Positions 1 to 10,743 of a stretch of DNA of 64,000 nt are shown in pieces. The notes below the pieces were generated by a model that had not been told where the DNA came from, searched no databases, and worked only from the letters and a program-made list of their open reading frames with translations. The position numbers and the translations under genes are program-made. Every line of letters begins with the position of its first letter. Positions within the stretch are counted from its first letter, which is position 1. Origin of the DNA: Fomitopsis serialis (Eukaryota; Basidiomycota; Agaricomycetes; Polyporales; Fomitopsidaceae); NCBI RefSeq assembly GCF_022376445.1, contig NW_025955053.1, positions 62,001-126,000 of the forward strand. Direction: 5' to 3'.

Positions 1-227
1 TCATGGTCTAGCACAACTTGCAAATATTTCTCCCATGCATCTTGTTCAACTTCAGTAGCTTGGGTTGTATCCAAAGAGGGGCTTGGAACTGCTTCAATCT
101 GGCTAGTCATCTGCATTGGCAGGTCAAATGGCAAGATAGTACTCCCATACTGCAGTGGACATACCTTGTCATAAGCTAGATTGGACCAGAATCTGTGAGC
201 AATGCTGTTCTTGGTATTGAGTGACAT
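1..227 (-). CDS. Partial hypothetical ORF running off the left edge
   Basis: On the minus strand an ATG at 227 opens a frame with no stop through base 1, about 75 codons, so the gene is truncated by the window edge. The residues read MSLNTKNSIAHRFWSNLAYD at the start and WEKYLQVVLDH near the edge. Base composition is clearly more AT-rich than the coding regions further in, which suggests a repeat-derived or transferred segment. I do not recognise the family. A transposon-associated ORF is possible but is only a guess from composition. A chance ORF cannot be excluded. Confidence 0.3.
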   Translation of the reverse strand, partial: MSLNTKNSIAHRFWSNLAYDKVCPLQYGSTILPFDLPMQMTSQIEAVPSPSLDTTQATEVEQDAWEKYLQVVLDH

Positions 228-693
228 GTTGTAATGGTTCGAAACCACCCTCAGAGTGTCGTGCAGTAAGACGGCAAGTCACTCTGAAGTGGTGAGCCCC
301 GGCCTAGTAAGAGAATGTAGTCCGAGTCTGAGATAGGTCGTCTAGCTCGGGGTGCGTACACCGGTCATCCTGGTCCGCATGCTACCTACCACGTGGTTGA
401 GGCATTGCGTAGACCCACGCATGCCGCATGCTTCGAAGTTCCTGTCAAACGTTCACTGGCGTGATCACTGTGACAGGGACGTTTGAACGTTAACCTCCTG
501 CGAACTTTGGTCCATAAGTAGACGCACAGGATCATGATGCACGAGTGTTCAGAGGACCCCATGCACCCGGGGATCCCGTGGGCGTTTCGTTGCGGCTACG
601 TTCGGAGCCGGACTTCTCAAGGGCCGAGTACGCCCTCTTACCGCACCACATACAGAACTGCACACCTTCCGACTTCACTACCGCGTTCTCTTC
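228..693. other. Intergenic, nothing recognised
   Basis: No coding frame with conserved motifs. The stretch holds the presumed upstream region of the gene starting at 694, without a clear TATA box. Confidence 0.5.
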
Positions 694-1753
694 ATGGCTT
701 CTCCTGGTGAAATCTACAGTCAGGAGCTTCTTCCTCTTGGGCGGGGCTATGCTATATGGGAGCCTTCGCCACCGGCTGAGAGCGAGCTCAATGTAGATGT
801 CGAGCTAGGCGATGTCGGCTATTTTCAGGGAGACAGTTTCTGTACAGTCTTCAACGCTTTCAAGCCGGCGGACGATCCTAGGAATCAAAGAAATGGCGTG
901 CCAGACGGATTTGTTCCACTCTACCGAGGTCCCATCCCGGCGATGAGTGCACCCAACATCCTGCCACACACCGTACTCTGCAGCGGATCCGTCAGCCCAA
1001 AACACAACCCGTGAGTCGATAGCTTGCCTCGTGAGAACGTGAGTCCTGACTCGACCAAATGTTAGGGACAAGTCAATTGACTTCCAGTGCGCGACGACTC
1101 GGAGCGGTGCGGTCCTCGTTCTTGAACAAGGCGCAGTGAGACACGTGATGCCACCTTCGAGGCGGTCGATGCTTTATATGAAGAGCAACGTGGAGAGCTG
1201 GCATGAATTCATGACCGGCTTAGGCTATGACCAGGACATTGAACAGATCCGCTTCGTTATGGGCTACATGAAAGCGCCGGAATGGGCCGCCGCGGTGTGT
1301 CTCCCAGGTGAAGGAGTGGCAAAATTCTCATACAAGAGCGAACGATCTGCTGGAGCGCAGACACCAAGTCCCTGGTCGCTCATGAACGACAGTCAGAGGG
1401 TATTATTCAAACACGGTCCGGGAAGTAGGAGAGATGAGCAACCTGGTAAGTTCACGCCCACGATAACCCGTATTTGCTTCTGAGGTTACACAGCGGATCA
1501 ATGCGTGTTCCTCCATTACTTAAAACTACGACGACGCTTATTACTGCCTATGAGCATCAAGGCTGCAGCCGAACCACATCAATTACCGCCTCTCCATAGG
1601 GACGATTTCCCTGGATGCAAAGCAAGCGTATATGAACAAATGTGCGCGAAAGATTTCAACCCGGACTGCGACATTGGCATGCCACATCCAGTTAGTATTC
1701 CTGACATATTCTCGACACCCGCTGTGTCTGATGCTCGAGCGTTAGATGGATGA
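694..1753 (+). CDS. Unnamed agaricomycete-expanded protein family, 318 aa
   Basis: Three exons, 694..1010, 1066..1445 and 1494..1753, join in phase (957 nt) and give 318 residues. The product starts MASPGEIYSQELLPLGRGYA, then has an acidic stretch ending DVELGDVGYF and a PADDPRNQRNGVPDGF segment. The middle has SGAVLVLEQ and NVESWHEF. The last exon begins with QCVFLHYLKLRRR followed by KAAAEPHQLPP. From memory, proteins with this order (LPLGRGYALWEP, then ESWH, then QC-hydrophobic-H-Y-K-basic, then AAxPHxLP) occur in many copies in agaricomycete genomes and have no described function. No signal peptide or membrane segment is visible. The function is unknown. Intactness over three exons argues that this copy is expressed rather than decayed. 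Confidence 0.7.
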
Positions 1754-3467
1754 TGATCGTATTGGTATATACGCAAGCTGGTATCACGTACACCGCAACA
1801 CGAGGGCGAAGACAAGCTGCGTAGGTCAGTAAGCATCTGTGAATGCGGTCATATGTAAGGTCCGCTGCTTATGACTTCATAGTAGATTCCCGCAAGGTAG
1901 TGCTTCTGCATCTCGAGCTGATACGCCTTGCTGACAGTAGCAAATAGCGATCGGTCTACGACATGTTTGGCCTGACCGGTCAAATTTCCTTACAGATGAC
2001 GGAGCGTGACCGTAAGCCAATCGTCGTGCAGCTGCTGAACCGGTCAGACTGATTTTCCCTCTTTATACAAGTGTGCCCTAACGGCTCTATTGATGGTGAC
2101 GAAGGTGTGAAAGATGACCGGGAGGATGAACGCGCAATAAGGATCGCGATTGGATCCAGAGCGACTGAGGGGACTATGAGCGGCTGCCCAAGCCTGCACG
2201 CTGTAGGATGTGGATTATCAGCCAGATCGGTACGTGACTTGCAACAACACGTCCAGCCAAACCCTTTCACTGATGAGCAACCAGACAATCGCATCAATAC
2301 CAGTCTTGCCATGTTCTGCTTGACTGCTTCTCGGTGCTGCAACCCGTAGAGGTCGTCCTGTTGAGTCATCCCAGTCATTCATTCTCTTGAGGTATGAGTT
2401 TACGGACTGTTCGGAAGTGTATAATGGGATGTGAAGGATTGGTCTACCCTCAATCATTTCATCTCAATTGTTACGTGTACCATCTTTGATGAATAGCTCA
2501 TCAGCACTTGTAATCGATAGCTCAGTTCGAAACGTCCCCCTGGTGCTAAAATCACGTATCCCAGCGCTTTGCCTCGTACGGAGCAATCCAGTCCAGTATT
2601 GGTGAACATTGTATGTTGTCTCTACGTTGTCTAGTCACTCCTGGCACGATGTGAAGGCAATGAGTACCTACATCAGGACTACTAACTAGACTACACGCAA
2701 CAATACTTTGACCCTCCCGCAGAAGTGACAACAAACCTGGAGTTCGACGATGATGTTCGTCATCATACGTACGCATTGCACCGGCTTCATATTTGACATT
2801 AGTGAACTGGCGTTGGATCACACCGCCAACGTTCTGACAGATGAAAGCTATGTCGGCTGACTGGGCTAGTCTCATGAACAGCAGGCAGTTGTAGACATGT
2901 CATGGCGGAAACCGGTTCGAACAGAGGCTGTCCTCTGCCTAGGTGCCTCAGTATACGTAGCTTAGCGCATACTGCGTAGGGCTCTAGTGACTTGGACGAC
3001 AGTACGGATGCAGTGGCAATCACCAATTGTTAGGACTCCAAGCACAATCCTTTCACGCTACTGTGACTTTGCGAAGTTACAGCGGGGTAGAAAGACTTCG
3101 GCTACCCAATATTAATGAGCCCCAGGCGGTAATCTTCTCGAGGCCCATAACGATACCTGAACGTACTTACGAGTCTCGCCATGAACCAGTGAGAGGCTTT
3201 GCTTTTGTGTACTATGCCTCCGCACAGATGAGAGCTGGGACGCCGTGGTGGCGATCCGCATCATGATAAATGCGCTACATGCGGAGTACGTATGATGTAC
3301 GTCGCTGCGTCCTAAACCGGAGACGATACAACCTTATTCCCGGCAAGGAAGCACACAGTGAGCACTACTAAGAGTTAGAGACGCGATAGGAACACGTACG
3401 TACCTGGGTCCCAATGAGCCGGAGAAGCCCAAACAAATGGACTGGCGTTGAGTCCGCACAGTAGGCA
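1754..3467. other. 1.7 kb intergenic, nothing supported
   Basis: Several short overlapping frames occur on both strands but none shows a conserved motif, consistent codon use or splice-linked continuation. A minus-strand frame at 2218..2457 (starting MIEGRPILHIPLYT) looks slightly protein-like but I cannot place it. Confidence 0.4.
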
Positions 3468-4497
3468 TTACACCGATGGGGTATGACCCGCTTCGTAGAA
3501 CACTAACATCCTGAGCTCAATCGACTCCCTGAACGGCGCATCTTTCGGAGTGCTCGGGTCGTTGAACGCAGTGTGCGGAGTGAACAGCGCCGTATTCCCA
3601 TCGTCCTCCGAGTCGAAGCTGCACACATATCAGGTATCACATCAGTCTTGTCCTCACACACGCACAACCACTCACCATTTGATCAAAACAAACTCGTCCG
3701 GCCTCATCTTCCTCAAATAGCTCCACTTCTGCTGGGGCGAGTACCGCACGCCGTACGTCTGGCCCTCCCTGTCCGGGTAGCGCAGCGCCACGGGCACGAT
3801 ATCCTTCGCACGATCGATGCTCCGGAAGTCGCAGAGCGCGAGCGGCCAGTCGAGGGCGGGATGGTCCAGCGGGCGCCACAGATTCAGGATCTGGAAGCGC
3901 TTCTGGAGGAGAGCCGGGACGTCCGTGGACGGGAGGTGTCGGTGCACGCGCTCGACGGCGGACTGCGGGGTCTGGTCGACGTGCACTTGCGGGACGGGCT
4001 GGCGCTTGGTCGGCGCGTCGTCGCGTTCTCCGGGGCGGCGGCGGCGTATGGCTCGACTCGCAAGTCAGAACACGCGACGAAATATACGAGGAAGGGAACG
4101 CACTGTGGTCGAAGGGCACGACGCGACTAGCTCCTGTCAAGAGCTTGATGAGGGCTACGCTCTCCGTGTAGTACTTCTCCCTGATCTCCCGCTCATCGGT
4201 GAAGGAGGTATGGTCAGGTGCGCCCGTGTAGAACTGGAAGCCCGCGGTGTCGAGCTTCACGGAGTTTTCGCGCCCCCGGATGTCCTGTATCTCCACCTCG
4301 CGCTCTTCTGGCACCCAATTGCCCATCCGCCCAGCCTCGTCCATGTTCACCAGCGTGTACGGGGCGGAGCCGTCTGGCGGTGGAGAGTAGAACATGAGGT
4401 TGGAGTTGACCAGTCCCGGGACTGATGGCGATTTCGCTGTGGCCCCGGTGTCCTGCAATGATCGCGATGCGTGTGGGAGTCGACGCGTTGGCAACAT
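3468..4497 (-). CDS. CmcJ/NvfI-like (GA4 desaturase family) oxidase, 306 aa
   Basis: Exons on the minus strand are 4104..4497, 3676..4051 and 3468..3618; they join in phase to 921 nt. The protein shows the family order: FYSPPPDGSAPYTL, then DIRGRENSVKLDTAGFQFY, then TGASRVVPFDHTIRRR, then the QVHVDQTP motif, then LNLWRPL, LALCDFRSI, YGVRYSPQQKWSYL, and finally FTPHTAFNDP with RESIELRMLVFY at the end. Known relatives include CmcJ, AsaB and NvfI. The H-x-D of HVDQT and the later PHTAF histidine are candidate metal ligands of an iron/2-oxoglutarate-type oxygenase. The substrate is unknown; relatives act in secondary metabolism, but no cluster genes flank this one. The start at 4497 is the most plausible ATG; an ATG inside the frame at the FYSPPP segment is an alternative. 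A decayed copy lies at 9724..10150. Confidence 0.85.
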
Positions 4498-5215
4498 CGT
4501 CCACTCGGACTGCCCAAGAGTTAGCGTATGTTCATGGAAGGGTAGGGACAAGAGACCTACCTTGAACACCGCGATGCCTGGTCGTGCACAGACGGTACTC
4601 CTGGGGAGAAGTTGCCTTGTGAGATACATCATGAGTGGGAGTTCTAGTAGTCAAAGTCTTGAGTGGAAAGTCGGTTGTGTGTGGTGGGAGGGCGTACGGT
4701 ACATATCCCTTCGCCGCATCGCCCAGACGTTACTTATGACGTCGAGGAGAGGGCCCGGCGCTAAGCGCTAAGTACCAGTCAGCGGGCTCCAACGGGCATG
4801 ACACTCGAGCGGAAATCGTGGCAGCGACATCCTGTCCAAATTGTGACATGCACATAACTTATCTGCTACTGTAAGTTATGCATCTGAGTGACAGTCAACT
4901 TGGGGAATCCTGTCATAAAGTGAGATTTCTGTAAGCACATCTGGCGATGTTGGCGCTATCAGACCTTGGTCGGACCGGCTGAGTCGGTAGGGCTGTCTGG
5001 GAAAGCTAGAATGAGTACTGAGTGCGCGACGAAGAAGAACGATCTCGCACGAACAGGGTATATAAGGCGAAATCGTGGCCACATTGGCCACTGGCCAGTA
5101 GCAGGAAGCCTTGGACCTGGACCAGGGTAAGACGGTACCGAAGTGTGCACGACTCTGCATGCTGCAAGACCGATTCGACAGCGATCGGGATCGAAACATA
5201 GCGACAAATACATCA
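4498..5215. other. Intergenic, presumed promoter of the CmcJ-like gene
   Basis: No gene recognised. It contains a short perfect inverted repeat (4853..4880) and a doubled GCGCTAA motif near 4759. Confidence 0.4.
4853..4880. repeat. Perfect 9-bp inverted repeat with 10-nt loop
   Basis: CATAACTTA at 4853..4861 and its reverse complement TAAGTTATG at 4872..4880 flank a 10-nt loop. It sits between two minus-strand genes. It could be a binding site or chance; nothing else supports a role. Confidence 0.5.
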
Positions 5216-6015
5216 TCAAGTCGCATCCTCATTGCTTTTCTCTCCTACGACAGTGATGTTTGGTCTTCGTTTCGGAAGGGGCCTTATAGGTCTGCGAGCC
5301 CGAGAGGACGAAGACTCGGATACAACCGATCCTGACTCGTCTGTGCTAACATCCGAAGCTGACCCTTCTGACTCGGAGCTCGACATTGAGCCTGAGCTGT
5401 CCGTAGAAGCCTCCGAGTCAGAGTCTGTATCCGATTCCGTCTCCGTGTCTGGCTGCAATTCAGCAGCACCGGAGTTCCGACGTTGCTCGAACACACCCAA
5501 CCCGAGATTCTGAAGACAACGTCATGAGTCAAAGATTACACAACGAGACCACTCGCTACTTTCCATCTCGATATAGGCTTCGTCGGCGTTGACGTTCTCA
5601 ATGTCCACGCTATCTGGGTCGCTCTGCGCGCGGCGGGCAAGCTCGGCATTGGAATCTGCTAGCTGAGGGAGGAACGCTTGGATACGCGACAGCACTGATC
5701 GAAAGACGTGTTAGCAACGCTGTGAAAGTCGTGATGCGAGGCAGCACATACACTCTGGATTTGGCTCGAGCGGAAGGTTCGGCTGGCCATTCAGACTCGG
5801 TAACCGCGACTCGGTTGAGGCTGAGGCTCCAGAAGAAGCATTCAGTTTCGCCAGGATGTCGTCTGGATGGATCGTTAATGCTCTTCGTGAACGGTGTGGC
5901 CACCTCGGAACATACGCATGCGCGCGTGTCTCTCCTCCTCATCCTCAACTTCCAGAATCTCATGCGCCCGCTGTTTGTCCTTGCTCGCGGCAGATGATAT
6001 GTTCTTATCTTCCAT
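5216..6015 (-). CDS. NOPCHAP1-like (DUF4598) nucleolar chaperone
   Basis: Exons run 6015..5916, 5862..5752, 5694..about 5560 and 5509..5216. The protein starts MEDKNISSAASKDKQRAHEI, contains LLSRIQAFLPQLADSN, then DEAYIEM joined to NLGLGVFEQRR. It ends with a long Ser/Asp/Glu-rich tail and RPIRPLPKRRPNI. The block order LLSR-QAFLPQ, YIEM, LGLGVFE is the signature I know for DUF4598, the family of human C12orf45/NOPCHAP1, which helps load NOP58 into box C/D snoRNPs. The last junction is off by one base: the exon ends GAAA before GTAGCG, and the phase works only if one A is surplus. That is the opposite direction from the deletions seen in other genes. Start choice between the ATG at 6015 and an upstream in-frame codon is open. 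Confidence 0.7.
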
Positions 6016-7666
6016 GATTTGTATGAACGTTGAAGGGGTTCGCAGCTTTCCGATAGTCACAACCTTGGAAGGGTGGGTTGCCTGGCAGTAGCTGCAGCGT
6101 GTGACAGGTGGTACTAGTAGGCTAATTCCGAGCTTTTCTGGGTGTTGGACCTTGGTGTTCGAAGGTTGGATTTGACACCTGTGGCCTCAAAATGAAACAC
6201 GTGAGGCGAACGCGTCGGTGGCGTCGCGAGCCGCGGGCGCCTGCACCCGCTGGACCGGTACCGCTGGCAGTGGCAGGCCCGCCAACTCTCTCGCCCAATT
6301 ATTTACGTGGATTTCACAGTTTGCCAGGTTCTGTCCCAATGGTTCGCGTTTGGAATTATGTGTGCTTTATCTTGGCTTTATCTCTTCTCTACGACAGGAA
6401 ATGCGCACTATAACTGGCAGGATCGGATGCCCTGACTCTACGATGGCTCCGAATTGGCACCCTCGGGCCTCAAGCTCAAGGCCTCAGGCCTCAGTATTCA
6501 ATCGTGAACCCACGGCATGCCTAATGTGCTGGCTGTTTCGGAAGACTTCTGGTGTACAGGGCTTACTACGGTCTGATTGAAGCGTTCTATCTCAGTCTGC
6601 GGGTTTACAGTTCAGTTCAACCTCTGCAATACTTCCCTTTCACGCAGTGAGATCGACCTGCTCCATGCTCAAATTGTAGCCAAAGTGACGTGGGCTTTGG
6701 CTTTCTGCACTCGAGGAACGGTCAGTATCCGCAGCTCGCCTCTATGTCCGCTTACTTCTCACACCCGTCGCAGCAGGTACATGGCAGATGGTGGCGACAC
6801 CCGCCTTCCATGGCGACTCAAGAACATGTTTCTCGCTCAGCCACCGTGCATCTGCGCAGTGCCATTGGTGCAATACAGGGAGCTGGAAGCAACAGGCAGT
6901 GCCAGCCTCGAGCTTGAATTTAACCGCATCTTGACACCCAATCAGACACCTAAACACGTCTTGAAACTATCGTCATACGCGGTTCAGTCCTTGCGCAGAG
7001 GGTCTTGGACGAGTCGCAAGTCATCCGGATAGTTCAGCAACATATCAAACACGCCGTTCACCTGGATTCAGCCCTGAGTCCGCGAGGGTCGAGACCATTG
7101 TGAGCGCCTTATTCCAGATATCATACGCAGCATCACCGCAGCACGCGGAAGAAGTTTGTGACACAAGGGTCGAAAGAAGTCAAGGCAGGTTTCATGTGAG
7201 TCTGAAGTATCTCTGACCGGACTACAACTGAGTCTCACTGGCAGTCTGGGATCTTGGTACGGCGGCTAGCCTCATGGATTGCAGACACGCAGGTCAGCAC
7301 TCGTGAACAGGTATCCTTCACATGCCGTTGCTAGATTCGCTAAGTTACCTCACGCCAATCGCGTGGGATACACGCACGCAAATGCATGGGTCTCAAAACT
7401 ATCGTGAGCATGCATATGGACTTTAGCCGGAGCGCCCGTCAACTAACCTGCCGGAAACGATCTACGTCTTGACGCCGGAATATAAAAGGTCATGGTGGTT
7501 GAAGTCAAAAATTCGCTCTTGCTCTCTCCCCGGTCTCCCCTCGCTCGCGCGCTCTTCCAGGCCGACGTCCACCCCGGCCGCCACTTTCGTTCCTCACGCC
7601 CACTCGTTTGCTTCCGAGCTCCCCTAGACGCGTTTAGACGCGTATCAGACCGCATTTCAGCACACC
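6016..7666. other. 1.65 kb intergenic between divergent genes
   Basis: Lies between the NOPCHAP1-like gene (minus) and the GH128 gene (plus). A plus-strand frame at 6577..7032 is open but shows no motif. Runs of AGGCCTCAGGCCT-like sequence occur near 6465..6500. The GH128 TATA box is at its right end. Confidence 0.4.
7481..7488 (+). promoter_or_regulatory. TATA box of the GH128 gene
   Basis: TATAAAAG lies 186 bp before the ATG at 7667. The region between is pyrimidine-rich (CTCTCTCCCC runs), as is usual around start sites of strongly expressed fungal genes. Confidence 0.6.
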
Positions 7667-8774
7667 ATGAAGTTCAGCACCACTCTCGTTTCGCTCTCGC
7701 TCGTTCTCGCCGGCTCTCTCGTTAATGCCGCGCACATCTCCAACCTGCACCACTTGAAGCAGGCTCAGGTTCACGGACGCCGCAGCGGTCCCTCTGCGAC
7801 GTACTCCTCGTCTACGGCGTCTGCTACCTCCTCCGTGACGCCCACGTCTAGCTCATCGAGCGCGGCCGCGTCGCCGACGTCCACAGGCAGCTCGTCTGGT
7901 TGCTCCTTCTCGAGCGGCATCAAGCGAGGCCTCTCGTTCAATGACGCGTCGCTGACGAGCCAGTTCACCTCCGGGTAAGTCGTGGGGTCGTTAGGATGCG
8001 CAGCAGACGTTGAGAATCCTCGCAGGCAGGTCAGCTGGGCGTATAACTGGGGCCAGACATACTCGGGCAGCCTCCCGGACGGCGTCGCGTTCATTCCCAT
8101 GCTCTGGAGCGACGCCGACTCGTTCACGTCTACGTGGCAAACCAACGCTCAGGCTGCGATTGACAACGGCACCGAGTTCTTGATGGGGTGCGTTCGGCGC
8201 GCTGTGCCAAAACGCGCTTGTGTGATGCTGATGATGGCCCGAGAACAGCTACAACGAGCCTGACCTGAACACGCAGGCCAACATGACGCCCGAGCAGGCC
8301 GCACAGTCATGGATGACCTAATGCAGCCATTCGCAGGCAAGGCCAAGCTCGTCGGCCCTGCCATCACGAACGGCGGTGCTCCCATGGGCGAGACCTGGCT
8401 AAACGAGTTCATCGGCAACTGCACGCAGTGCACAATCGACATCTACGCGATGCACATCTACGACTCCGCCACGAACGAGGCCTACTACAAGGAGTACATC
8501 TCCAACTTCGCCAGCACTTACAACAAGACGGTGTGGGTGACTGAGGTGAGTGCGGAGCGTGCATCAGCGCGCAGGATGGGCATGGCGCTGATAGAGCGGT
8601 ACAGTTTGGCGCGACCGGCGACGACTCGGCCGTGCAGACGTTCCTCGGGACATGGTCAGCTACCTTGATGACCTCGAGGGCGTCGGCGCGTACGCCTGGT
8701 TTATGGACACAGTCGGCAACCTCGTCAACAGCGACAGCAGCCTCACCTCGCTTGCCGAGACCTACGTCGCCTAA
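7667..8774 (+). CDS. Secreted GH128 (Asl1-like) beta-1,3-glucanase, two frameshifts
   Basis: Exons are 7667..7974, 8026..8187, 8249..8545 and 8605..8774. Residues 1-21 form a signal peptide (MKFSTTLVSLSLVLAGSLVNA). A Ser/Thr-rich linker follows at about 45-80, then the Asl1-type catalytic domain from KRGLSFN: WAYNWGQ, FIPMLW, GYNEPD, WMT/MQPF, DIYAMHIYDS, KTVWVTEFG and AYAWFMDT. In GH128 the Glu of NEPD is the acid/base and the Glu of VTE is the nucleophile; both are present. The family cuts fungal-type beta-1,3-glucan, so wall remodelling or fungal-wall digestion is likely. The frame breaks by one missing base near 8320 (ACC TA/ATG) and near 8651 (GGG AC/ATGG). With both restored, all exon phases agree and the product is 312 residues. 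Assembly error is more likely than a pseudogene. Confidence 0.88.
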
Positions 8775-9723
8775 ACGCCTCATCCACCTTTCGCTTCCGC
8801 ACTGTCCCCGTTTCCGCATTGTTTCCTCCTCGCTCTCTGGTTCCGCTTTGTCCCCTTGAGCGGTGCCTGCTAGAAGTGGGCACCGCTGTGCTTGTGCTCG
8901 TTATGGCTGGCCTCGGCCCAGTCCTTCGCGAGGGTGTCCTCGGTCCCAGGCGGCCGAGGCTGCCCAAGCTAAGTTGACACATCAGGTATTGGTACCCGCA
9001 TCACTTTAGACCTGTAGCCCCACATGTGCCCTCGAAGGGCTGTCCCCAGAATATGCTGAATTGTATGCAGCGCTGCAGTTGTGATTTGGAGTGAGGCACC
9101 CAGCAAGGTCGCCGGAGCAAGAGCGGCGCGGAAGCATTCAAGCGTTTATAAAACGGGGATCCCGCGGTTCGCCGAGGGCTTCTTCATTACTTCTTTCATT
9201 CACGGCCTGTGATAGAGACCTGATAGAGACCGTGTACGACCATGAATGCGGTACCGAACGCGCGTGCGCACCTTCCATAGTGGCAGCCTTCGGCATGGTG
9301 GTCGTTGCGTCCGTGCGAAGGTTCATTACCGTCAAGATGAAGCGTACGACACATCGAACCGTGTGCAGCGTAATGATGTGAGTCTGCTGCACGGCGACGG
9401 TCTGCATGCCTTGCTGGATGGCACGCGTTCGCAGCGACACCAAGTGAGCCGCGCCTGAGGAACAAGGTCTTTCACTGAGATAAATTGTGCCTGTTCAAGC
9501 TGGAAAATGACAACTCGACGTTACCTTACGCCGTAGAGCAAGGGTATTAACATCTCGTTCAACGAAGACAAGACGCTACGTAATTGATGTACGAGATACT
9601 TGTGGTGCTCGAGGACCACAGCTGGACACGGGCGGTTGAGTGTGGCAAAGGTATTTATATGCTTCTATCAGAGAATTGCAAACCGTCTCAGTAGAACACC
9701 AAATATCTGATTTCTCTGAAGGG
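8775..9723. other. Intergenic with an orphan TATA-like box
   Basis: Downstream region of the GH128 gene. TATAAAA at 9147..9153 is followed by a pyrimidine-rich stretch, resembling a promoter, but no recognisable gene follows. TGATAGAGACC is repeated in tandem at about 9210..9231. Confidence 0.4.
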
Positions 9724-10150
9724 TGCGCCCAAGCTGGGAGCGCTAGGGCTCTTGAACGTAGTGTGCGGAATGAGCCTATACAACACCGTCTTCCCGTCTT
9801 CCTGCGAGTCAAAACCACGATTACATTCATGGGTGCGCGTCGCATCGCACGCAACGGCTCACTACCACCCACCATCTTATTCTATTGAGATATCCGGCTT
9901 CATTGCCCTCTGATAGTTCCACTTTTGCTTGGGAGAGTAGCGCACGGCGTATGTCTCGCCTTCATGGTCAGAACAGTGCAGGACCACGGGCACCGCGTTC
10001 GGGCCAGGTCGACGCTCCGAAAGTCGCAAAGCGCGAGGAGCTATTCGAGCCTAAATTGCTGTGACCGAGACCGGCGATGCCAAAGCTTTATTATCTGAAA
10101 TTGGAGCACCTCTGGCACCGTAGCGGCTGGGATGTATCGACATACGCGTT
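9724..10150 (-). pseudogene. Decayed CmcJ-like oxidase copy
   Basis: Pieces of the C-terminal half of the gene at 3468..4497 can be read in order on the minus strand: RYIPAATVPEVL with QIIKLWH (about 10140..10070), LLALCDFRSVDLA (10045..10005), EGETYAVRYSPKQKWNYQRAMKPD (9965..9890), and FDSQEDGKTVLY then PHTTFKSPS (9810..9730). The pieces lie in different frames and a stop separates the LWH and LALCDF blocks, so the copy cannot be coding. The N-terminal half, with the HVDQT motif, is not found. It shares the same intron site before the FDS block as the intact gene, so it arose from genomic duplication rather than reverse transcription. Confidence 0.8.
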
Positions 10151-10743
10151 TGACGGAGGAGCGCGGCAGTGTCTGCTGGCCGCTACTGTGGACTACTTCG
10201 ACTAGACTCTTTGAGTACTTGAGTGAAACAGGAGGGCATTACTTAGCGTACCAAATATGCAAGTTCTTCGGGCGGAATAGGAGTGCCGTTAAGCAAAAGA
10301 AGACTAATACCGAAGTCAGTCAGCGGAGGCAGACTCGTACGTATATGCTCAAGCCTGGGCCTGGCTGAGGCCTGACTCCGACAGCACGAACTCTCACCTA
10401 TGCCCGTACGCTACTAGAGCTGTGTCTACACAGGGCTCGTCCCTCGCAATAAAAAACACTCACACTCAGCCTCCCTTGCTCCAGGGTGACCGCTGTTATC
10501 CAGTCGCGCGCAGCAGTACGAGGCCCGCCACTGGGCCAATAAGCGCGTTGTGAACTTTTGAACGAGTCTCGCACGCACTGCCCACACGCCTGACGTCGAG
10601 AGAACTATATCAAAAGACTGTTCTGGGACATAGCAGCTATTCAAGTACACGTATGACAGTAGATTCAAACTTCTGTGGGCCACACAGTGCTCAATCAATC
10701 TTAAGTGAACCAACGCCGCTCGCGGCCTCTGCAAGGGAAGAGA
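10151..10743. other. Intergenic, nothing recognised
   Basis: Contains GCTGAGGCCTGACTCCGACA near 10362, which resembles a sequence at about 39036. No coding support. Confidence 0.4.

Noticed and set aside
9147..9153. TATA-like promoter near 9150 for an unknown gene
   Set aside because: No coding frame with a motif follows within 400 bp, so a gene cannot be claimed; noted only in the intergenic entry.
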